Below are positions 28,497 to 35,254 of a DNA stretch of 35,254 nt, in pieces; position 1 is the first letter of the stretch; each line of letters begins with the position of its first letter. The stretch spans positions 25,001 to 60,254 of the forward strand of contig JAQGDQ010001132.1 of the NCBI GenBank assembly GCA_030141605.1, given 5' to 3'. Source of the DNA: Tubiluchus corallicola. Taxonomy: Eukaryota > Priapulida > Priapulimorpha > Priapulimorphida > Tubiluchidae. The notes under the pieces were generated by a model, which did no database searches, was not told where the DNA came from, and saw only the letters and a list, made by a program, of their open reading frames with translations. The position numbers and the translations under genes are program-made.

Positions 28497-28706
28497 TCAG
28501 ACAGGGAAACTTGGCAGAAGCCACTGTTTGATGGGGAGAAGCATAACGAAGATAGGCTTCAGCTACTATGGGAAGAGAAGCGTCAAAGAAGGAAGAATTG
28601 TACTCAAGATGCTTCAGCATTTCAGTGCACTAACCTTGGAAGATCTTGCTCTGTTCGTATAGGTCTCTACAATCATCGATTGAAATGTGTCAACAACTCA
28701 CAGTAA
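28497..28706 (+). mobile_element. LINE ORF2 3'-terminal fragment (unit A)
   Basis: Colinear copy of 20048-20257 (SDRETW ... CSVRIGLYNHRLKC) and closer to the usual SRIGLYSH motif. The insertion predates the tandem duplication. The 134-aa ORF starting at 28302 extends it upstream through AT-rich sequence without recognisable homology. Confidence 0.62.
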
Positions 28707-29144
28707 ATTTGCAAAAAGTAATTAACAGTTAAACGACTGAAGAGGTCATTGCATAGTCACCCAATTCTCATAATCATGATTCAAAAACATAAAATCACAT
28801 TAAATTGTTCCATCAAAATACACATGTAATAAAACTAAAATTCGTTAAATTTAATCTACTTTGCAATGTGCACATAAGTTCAGAAACTAAATTTACTGTA
28901 AACAAAAATTTAGAGAGTACAACAGCTACAAACAAGTTAATAAATTTTGTTTGGCTGGACATTGATGGAAGAAACTACAACAATCTCTTATTATAATTTA
29001 ACCTCAGAGTTAAACTGACTAAGGTAAGATAGGCCTATTTTGTACAGACACAGGGCAACTATTTCCACACAATGATAAAAATATTTACACAATACACAAC
29101 AGTTTTAAAATCACATACATTTTAGTTTAAGCATAAATTCTGAC
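28707..29144 (-). other. 3' flank / 3'UTR of Ig gene A
   Basis: Conserved with 20712-21099 of unit B. No separate gene is seen. Confidence 0.5.
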
Positions 29145-29227
29145 TCATCTAACAAAATGAACAATAACAGTGAGAATAACAACGTGTCCAAACAAGTTCT
29201 CTCTCGGAAAATTGCAACCATTTTGCC
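29145..29227 (-). CDS. Ig gene A terminal exon (hydrophobic tail)
   Basis: The acceptor TTGTTTCAG precedes 29227. Encodes QNGCNFPRENLFGHVVILTV-type tail ending HFVR and TGA, nearly identical to gene B. Confidence 0.82.
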
Positions 29228-32200
29228 CTGAAACAAAATAAAGAACGTTAGTGCTTGTAACTAAAGTCATAGATGTAGGAGCTGCAGCCCTTATGCTGGT
29301 TTTTCATCATGATGTTAGGCATTCAATTTTCAACTATTTAATTCTTCCTAACTCCCAAATGCATAGGGCTAGAATCAATAAACTTAAAATGTAGGTCCCG
29401 GGACAAGTAAACCATTAATAATCAATATACATTGAGGCAAATTAATTCTCTGCATTATCAACATAGTATTACGGTCATGATTTATCAAAAAATTCTTAGG
29501 AATACTTTACGTAACACCATTCATTCTCCGTTTGTTGAAATTTTTTTTAAAAAATTGTAATAATCTGAAAGGAATACTGTCAACCAAGTTCTGGTCAGTG
29601 GTCAGCTTGAATCTTATTGGTCAGAGCATTTCAAGAACTGAGGAAAGCTCACAGTGAGTCATTGCCCTGACACAACTGTTTCCAAGAACTGGATGCAGGT
29701 GTTAATGGCTATTTCTAGGAAGTAAGCACAACTGGTCATTGCTGTATCCAGGAAATAGGGAAATGAGCACATCTGGTCATTGCTGTTTCCAGGACATAGG
29801 GAAATGAGCACAGTGAGTCATTGCCCGGTAACAGTTTCTAAGAACTGTGTGCAGCTAGGTGCCAGCACATGTTTAATTATTGGTAGTAGTACTTTCAGTT
29901 ATCAATCGCAAATAAAGATGCATGACACTCCGGTAACAGAAACAAAACTATTTCATAACTAACAACCACTTCTGTGTTTTTGCAAGATTAATTCTCTTAG
30001 GCCCTTAATCAATGCACTTACCATTATCCCCATCTCCGGATCCCCCACCGCCATTTTCTTTATCACCGCTTTCTTCTTTGTCACCTTCTTTTACAATTTT
30101 TATAGTTAAGCTGCCTTTTCTCTCTCCAGCCACATTCCTAGCTGTACAAGTGTATGTCCCTCCATCAACTAATTCCACATTTTTCTTCGTAACTTTTTTA
30201 CCGGTGTTTCCACTTGACAAATTAGGACCACTCCACTGATAAGAAGGTTCTGGGTTCCCACTTGCATCACAAATCAGCTCAAAGTCACTGCCAACTGTAA
30301 TCTTAGTATCATCTCCGTTGGGCAATTTCACGGTAACTGATTTGATATCTGTGTCAAAAACGAATCTCATAATATAGCAGGATGCAAGACAGGACAGGAG
30401 GAGAGATACAGGGAGAGAGGATAAAGAGAAAGAGAGTCAAAGAAAAAAGAAACATCAAAACAAAAACATTGTGAATTTGTAACATCATTAACAATAATTT
30501 TGATTTTAACATTACTTTTATTTATTGTTAAATTTTACTCCACTTTTTCACTCTAAAACACACAGCCCCGCAAGGTCATTTGCAGCATGCTACATACACT
30601 TCTTCAATACACAGTGTCTAAAACGTGTTCGTAATGTGGTTGTTGTAACATGGACACTCGGTCTGAAAATTTTACTTTACTAAGCAGTAAGATAGATTAA
30701 TAAAAATTAAACTTACATTGAACATTTAGTGTCTTGTTAATAAACTGTTTTGACAAAATATCATGTATAAAAAGTTGACAGGTCAGCTGCTTTCCATTGT
30801 CTTCAGGTTTAAATGAATAATCACCCATTGTGCTCACAGCATTAGTAAAATTGGTGTTTAGATCCAGCATAGTTTCTGAACGAGAGTTAACAGGAGCTGA
30901 ACCTGCATGTAATATAAATTATAACCTGATGATAACAAGAAAATAGTGGCGTATAAATAGGTTTGCGATTTAACGCACCTAACATACACAATATTTATTT
31001 TATATCAACGATAATCTATTTTAATATAGTTTAAGTAAGGGCTACTGTAGTAGTGGTGGTGCTGGTGACAAGGATATGATAAAAGCTGGCATGGCGTGTG
31101 TGTTGATGTAGGCAGTAACTTAGTTAGCTGGTGATGATGGTCATGATGATGATATGATATGATTAATTTATATCAAAACAGAATAAGTTACATAGATCAT
31201 TAAAGTATATAATAATTAGAAAGATATTACCAATAAACCAACTTATGGTTGGCAGAACTTTGCAGTTGCTTATGGCTTCACATTTGAGCTGATTAGAGAT
31301 GTCTTCTACTTCAACTGTAATCGAGGGTTTCACATGTGGCACATCATTCAGCAGCATACTGATAGTTGCTGGAACTATTATAATTATGACTTTAAATTAG
31401 TTCATAAACACATTTTCAAATATTTCCTAGATACACGTCAGAGATAACGTTTCTACACAACAGTTACTATATTATACACACAAAGTCAGATATGAATGAA
31501 TTAATTAAGCAACAATTAAGTAAATAAATAATGAAAGCTAAATCAAATACCCCTAACTAAATATGAATTAGGATAAATAAAGAAAAAAATACAAAAGGAA
31601 AAGAAAAAAGCATCCAGAGAAAAGCAAAATAGCTGAATAATCACAGTGTAATCTTGTTTCAGGTCTAGTCTCATGAGCAATGGCTAAAGAGTTTCTTGAG
31701 TAGACACAAAGACAATGAGAAAGGAAGCAGAATTAGTAGTGGAAATCCTAGGCTGGTACTACATAATATTATGTAATATAATATGATGCGATGTGATGTG
31801 ATGCAATATGATGTGATGTGATGTGATGCGATGTGAAGTGATGCAAAGTGATGTGAAGTGATGCAATGTGAAGTGATGTGAAGTGATGCAATGTGAAGTG
31901 ATGTGAAGTGATGCAATGTGAAGTGATGTGAAGTGATGTGATGTAAAAAAGCACCTATAGTAAGTACACAGTCCGCGAAATTGCTTCAAGTCTCAATGTT
32001 GGGGCCAATTATAAACCGCTTCAGTTTAGTAAGATCAGTCTTGACACTATCAGAAGAAGCTATGTAATGAAGGTAAGTAACTTCTTTCTGTGTGAGAAGA
32101 TATTTTTTAACATTTAATTTCAGCCCAGTTTTTCTACGTGTGCGAATACTTCCTGGAAGCGGGAGAGGTACTCTCAAAAGTTCAGCCATAGACTATGATG

Positions 32201-34160
32201 TTGTCTAAATAGATAAGAACTGATTGCCAATGAAGAGCACTCAGGACCTGCTCCATAATAATGGCAGCTTTCCATTGACTCAATACTACTGTGGAGTTGT
32301 TTGCCTCTGTCACTGTCTCTTACTCTATATGGGTAAAAACTGGTCATTTCTACTCTTGGCCTTGGACTAATATTTATTATCAAATCATATAATGTGTGAT
32401 AGATGGTAAATAAAAAATAATATGCATCAGGGCACCTATTGTGTCACTACTCTCTATGATATTTCACACTTTATCTCAACTTCTACAACTTGTACACATA
32501 AGTGACGTATATACAGTGTAACAGCATTGTCTTGTCAGTATTTACTACTAGTAGGCATGCTGTCGCTAACGCAGTGAATTACGTTTGTCTAAACTAGTAA
32601 TAAATTTCACTTTCCAGGTTAATGAACCTCTAAACGACGTTACTCACATCTTAAACTTTACAACGAAAATTGATAAAGACAAAAACTAACAAATGAAGCA
32701 TCTACTTTAAAAGTTAATACTTTTTGGAAAATAGTACTAATGAACAATACAAACGAGAATGCAAAAGCTGATTCTATATCATCATCAACTGTAGATGCAT
32801 CACAGCAGGTGTTGTGTTACAAAACTGTGACAATTCATACTTTAATACGCGGAAATCAAATCTTAACATATCATATGTAAATGTAAATGTAATTACAATA
32901 CATCATATTGTGCGCAGGCATTTCATGTCAAGTAGCATAATTACTGACATAAGAAACTGAGAATTCACTAAAAATGATGACTTACCAACAACAGTTACTT
33001 CTCCTTTGCGTGAATTTTCAATTACCTCACGAAAATCTTGTACTTGGCAGTAATAGACACCATCACGTTGATTTACATCTATATTTATGATCTTTATACC
33101 CCAATTTCCAGTGGTGGGAGGTCTTCTGTCAATATAAGCATAGTTTTCATCACTGCCGACATTAACAAACTGGTCATTATTAACATACCAGTCAACTTTA
33201 TAAGATGGAAAAATTCCACTTTTCACTTTACACTGTACCACAACGTTTTCTCCAGGAAGAGTAGCAACATCCTCAGGTTCTTGTTCAAAATATGGTGATT
33301 CACACCGTCCATCTGCAAAAAGTACAAACTTTACATAAGAAATTCAGATTTTGCTGCAAGGCTAATATGTGTAATGAATCAACTGAATTTAAAAATAGAA
33401 TATTATAACCAAGTGAGCATATACAGATATATAATTATGTATACATAATATATATATGTAAATGTTAGCAGGTATGTCATATAAATTGTACATATAAGTA
33501 ACATGTATACAGTGTGACTACACTACTTTGTCGGTTCACATTCTCTGCTACAGTAGCAAGAATATGACCACTATTTGCAGTAAATTATGTATGTCTAAAA
33601 TAGTAATTGAACTTAATAATTGCATAATATTAGTAGCAATTAATTTCATTTTCATAGCTAATCAAACACAATTAAACTTTAAAACTTTTACAAAGTTTAG
33701 GTAAAAATATAAAGTAAGCTTTACACACATAGAATATATGTTGTTTGTCTCCTTTTGTTGTTTGTGTGTAGTGTTGACGTCATTTGAGTTTAATTGCTTC
33801 TACTGAAATTGTTTGTGGTGTGCCAACACAAAATAAGCTTTACGAAATAGGTATTTGGCGTTTAAATTAACCTCTCAAGTAACGTGTAACTACACGTAAT
33901 ACTACAAGGAGGAGGCAAAATATGTGGAACTATGTAGTATTATGGTAATTGCAACAAATCAGATGTTTAGAGTTTAAATTATCAATTAGAATTGTGCATT
34001 GAAATACAATGTTTCTGAGAAACTGGAAAATAATGTAACTAGTTCTTTGCATTACCGTAGACTAAAAATATCTCTGACTTTAAGAAATAATTTTTTGTTT
34101 TTACTTACAGTTAATTAACAGGAAAACAATCAAATGCAGCAGTGTATAGTATGACCTCAT
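29145..34160 (-). CDS. Ig-superfamily gene A: signal peptide, V-set, C2-set, I-set, GPI-like tail; 6 exons, 372 aa
   Basis: Coding exons in order: 34160-34109, 33312-32986, 31374-31231, 30902-30717, 30348-30022, 29227-29145. They sum to 1119 nt, all junctions are phase 1 and all sites are GT-AG. Domains: signal peptide (MRSYYTLLHLIVFLLIN); V-set (VVVQCKV, VDWYV, RDGVYYC); full C2-set split over two exons (LKCEAIS and ISWFIG on the first, KQLTCQLFIH on the second); I-set (ELICDASG, YQWSG, DGGTYTCTARN); acidic stalk; hydrophobic C-terminal segment without cytoplasmic tail. The order V-C2-I recalls nectin-like and other cell-recognition IgSF proteins, but I cannot assign an orthologue. Best described as a GPI- or tail-anchored surface receptor from a tandem family. 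Confidence 0.88.
29735..29825. repeat. Short 41-bp minisatellite in gene A (2-3 units)
   Basis: ACTGGTCATTGCTGTATCCA followed by GGAAATAGGGAAATGAGCAC and a second unit. Same unit family as the large array in gene B. Confidence 0.8.
30022..30348 (-). CDS. Ig gene A exon I-set plus acidic stalk
   Basis: The acceptor GACACAG precedes 30348 and the donor GTAAGT starts at 30021. Complete I-set domain; the stalk ends GGSGDGDNG. Confidence 0.9.
30717..30902 (-). CDS. Ig gene A exon C2b
   Basis: The acceptor ATGCAG precedes 30902 and the donor GTAAGT starts at 30716. Same length as gene B's exon. By my count about five of its 61 codons differ in amino acid. Confidence 0.85.
31231..31374 (-). CDS. 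Ig gene A exon C2a (first half of C2-set domain)
   Basis: The acceptor ATAATAG precedes 31374 and the donor GTAATA starts at 31230. Encodes PATISMLLNDVPHVKPSI through NQLKCEAISNC and LPTISWFIG, the first Cys and Trp of a C2-set fold. Absent from gene B. Confidence 0.8.
31785..31945. repeat. (GATGT/GAAGT)n microsatellite (unit A)
   Basis: Tandem gatgtgatgt and gaagtgatgc units, colinear with 24781-24975. The ITSHHITSH-type ORFs are translations of this repeat. Confidence 0.92.
31946..32206 (-). mobile_element. Ty3/gypsy reverse-transcriptase fossil (unit A)
   Basis: Colinear with 24976-25250. TGLKLNVKKYLL, EVTYLHYIASSDSVKTDLTK and GLCTYYRCFF on the - strand recall the RT thumb and the FLGLCxYYRRF segment. 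Frameshifted and partly overrun by the microsatellite. Confidence 0.7.
32207..32985. other. Unit-specific intron sequence next to the V-set exon of gene A
   Basis: Alignment with unit B stops at about 32240. AT-rich. A short - strand ORF (32174-32383) has no recognisable domain. Confidence 0.5.
32986..33312 (-). CDS. Ig gene A exon 2 (V-set domain)
   Basis: The acceptor TTTTTGCAG precedes 33312 and the donor GTAAGT starts at 32985. Conserved EQEPED start and ENSR...EVTVV end are shared with gene B; the middle is strongly diverged. An extra Cys near the N-terminus (GRCESPY) is not in gene B at that position. Confidence 0.88.
33313..34108. other. Intron 1 of gene A
   Basis: AT-rich, no recognisable feature, and no alignment with intron 1 of gene B. 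Confidence 0.5.
34109..34160 (-). CDS. Ig gene A exon 1 (signal peptide)
   Basis: ATG then 16 codons of a hydrophobic leader, donor GTAAGT at 34108, phase 1. About three quarters identical at base level to gene B exon 1. Confidence 0.82.
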
Positions 34161-34307
34161 TTCGTAGATTCAAGCAGGTTTTCTAATGTCTCTTTGAGTT
34201 TTGGTTGCTAAAATAACAAAAAACCTTGTGATTATAATATTATAATAAAATTCTAAGACCGCCATCACGCCCATACAATACTTCACTGCAAACTCGAAGA
34301 ATAGCCA

Positions 34308-34520
34308 TCAAATAGCAGCGAGGCCTCCTAGATTTTAGTAACACTAACAGTAACAATTTGCATAGTTGAGAGGTCTACATGAAATAGCAGCGAGGTCTTC
34401 TAGATTTTAGTAACACTAACAGTAACAATTGACACAGTTGGGAGGTCTACATGAAATAGCAGCGAAGTCTTCTAGGTTTTAGTAACAGTGACAGTTGGCA
34501 TGGTTGAGAGGTCTGGGAGT
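34308..34520. repeat. 72-bp tandem repeat, about 2.7 copies, in the 5' flank of gene A
   Basis: AATAGCAGCGA recurs at 34311, 34383 and 34455, each followed by TCTAGATTTTAGTAACAC-type sequence. It lies inside the ~460-bp insertion specific to unit A. Confidence 0.9.
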
Positions 34521-34665
34521 AACACGCGACGTTATTACAGGAATGATCTAAAAGCATATTAATCAAGATGTGAACATTATACTAACGTTTTGTTATAATA
34601 ATTATCACGACATTCTAATCTGTGTTCTTGTATTTACAGTTTTAAAACTTTTGTCAATCAAGACG

Positions 34666-34815
34666 TATTATCCGAATTTACAAGCACGGCGATTTGTCAT
34701 CTGCTATTTTTTTCGGTTTTTTGCTCCAGGCAATCTGGGAAATCACCAGGAGAAACTGGGTCATCATTTCTGTTATTTCAGTTTCATTTTAATTCTGACG
34801 ACTCACACAATATCA
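34666..34815 (-). promoter_or_regulatory. Conserved upstream block, separated from Ig gene A by an insertion
   Basis: Same block with GGGAAATCACC at 34737-34747, but about 575 bp from the gene A start because of the 34199-34662 insertion. It may serve as a distal element or a 5'UTR exon region. Confidence 0.35.
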
Positions 34816-35254
34816 ATATTCTAATCCGAGAGTTAAACATAATCCCTATCTTTTGGGTTACTAATATTTAGAAAAATATATAATATATAATTATAACCCA
34901 GTTTCCAGATTTTAGAATGTTTTACAGCATGCCAGTTTCAACAAAACCTTAATTCTACAATAACAATATTCTAAACCAAGAGTTACATATATGCTTATCC
35001 CTAATGTAACTTATATTATCAAAATATATAACTACATAATAACTTACTCACTAAATTTCAAAATTTCCAATAGCATCAGATCTGATTTCTACACACCCTG
35101 TATAAAGACGTATTTCCACGTTTCTTCCACTTTTGAAATTACAATTCCATTATTTTTGACGCTTGGGTTTACATTTTTGTTCACTTCGTTGGAATATTGA
35201 ACCGCATTATTATGGCCAAATTAAATTTGTGCATAGACAAACATTTCCGGTTCT
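34666..35254. repeat. Start of a third duplication unit (cut by window edge)
   Basis: Aligns with 27366-27990, from TTATCCGAATTTACAA through GACTCACACAATATCAATAT to the final bases AGACAAACATTTCCGGTTCT (27969 region: AGACAAACATTTCTGGTTCT). It contains no coding exon inside the window. Confidence 0.85.

Larger units (their letters stand above)
27366..34665. repeat. Segmental duplication unit carrying Ig gene A
   Basis: Second unit, direct tandem with the first. It is colinear except around the V-set exon (about 32240-34105), where introns no longer align. It has a ~460-bp insertion (34199-34662) in the 5' flank of gene A. Confidence 0.85.

Overview
The window is AT-rich animal (metazoan) nuclear DNA. 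It has spliced genes with GT-AG introns, a cytosolic sulfotransferase, secreted immunoglobulin-superfamily (IgSF) genes, a Ty3/gypsy retroelement, LINE and hAT-like debris, 5S-rRNA- and tRNA-derived repeats, and many unrelated minisatellites. Nothing looks bacterial or vertebrate-specific. I favour an invertebrate but cannot name a phylum from the sequence.

Left part (about 1.6-12.6 kb): one seven-exon sulfotransferase gene on the + strand, assembled here from splice sites. It gives 332 residues with the PAPS-binding loop, catalytic-His motif, 3'-phosphate motif and C-terminal KxxxTVxxxE motif all present. Its last intron (6.7 kb) holds a 57-bp minisatellite into which a Ty3/gypsy element is nested. 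The element has lost its 5' LTR and most of its 3' LTR, and it has a frameshift in integrase. Introns 1 and 2 carry copies of a dispersed repeat whose end abuts the exon 2 splice acceptor. Intron 3 carries inverted 5S-rRNA-derived sequences and a GC-richer SINE-like body.

Middle (12.6-19.3 kb): mostly repeats. It holds a tRNA-like relic, 35-, 41-, 72- and 22-bp minisatellites, a tRNA/antisense-5S composite, a GA-rich tract and a hAT-like MITE with an 8-bp target duplication. A Q/P/S-rich open fragment on the - strand (13750-13989) is the only other coding-looking piece.

Right part (19.35 kb to end): a tandem segmental duplication carrying two - strand IgSF genes, neither visible as one ORF. 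Gene A (34160 to 29145, six exons, 372 aa) encodes signal peptide, V-set domain, C2-set domain split over two exons, I-set domain, acidic stalk and a hydrophobic GPI-signal-like tail. Gene B (27326 to 21100, five exons, 325 aa) has the same plan but lacks the exon for the first half of the C2 domain. All exon junctions are phase 1, so exon loss keeps frame. The C2b, I-set and tail exons are nearly identical between A and B, whereas the V-set exon and its flanking introns are strongly diverged. That mosaic pattern resembles variable immune or self-recognition receptor families. Each duplicated unit also carries the same LINE tail and gypsy RT fossil, so these predate the duplication. A third unit starts at about 34.66 kb and runs off the right edge, so the array probably continues.
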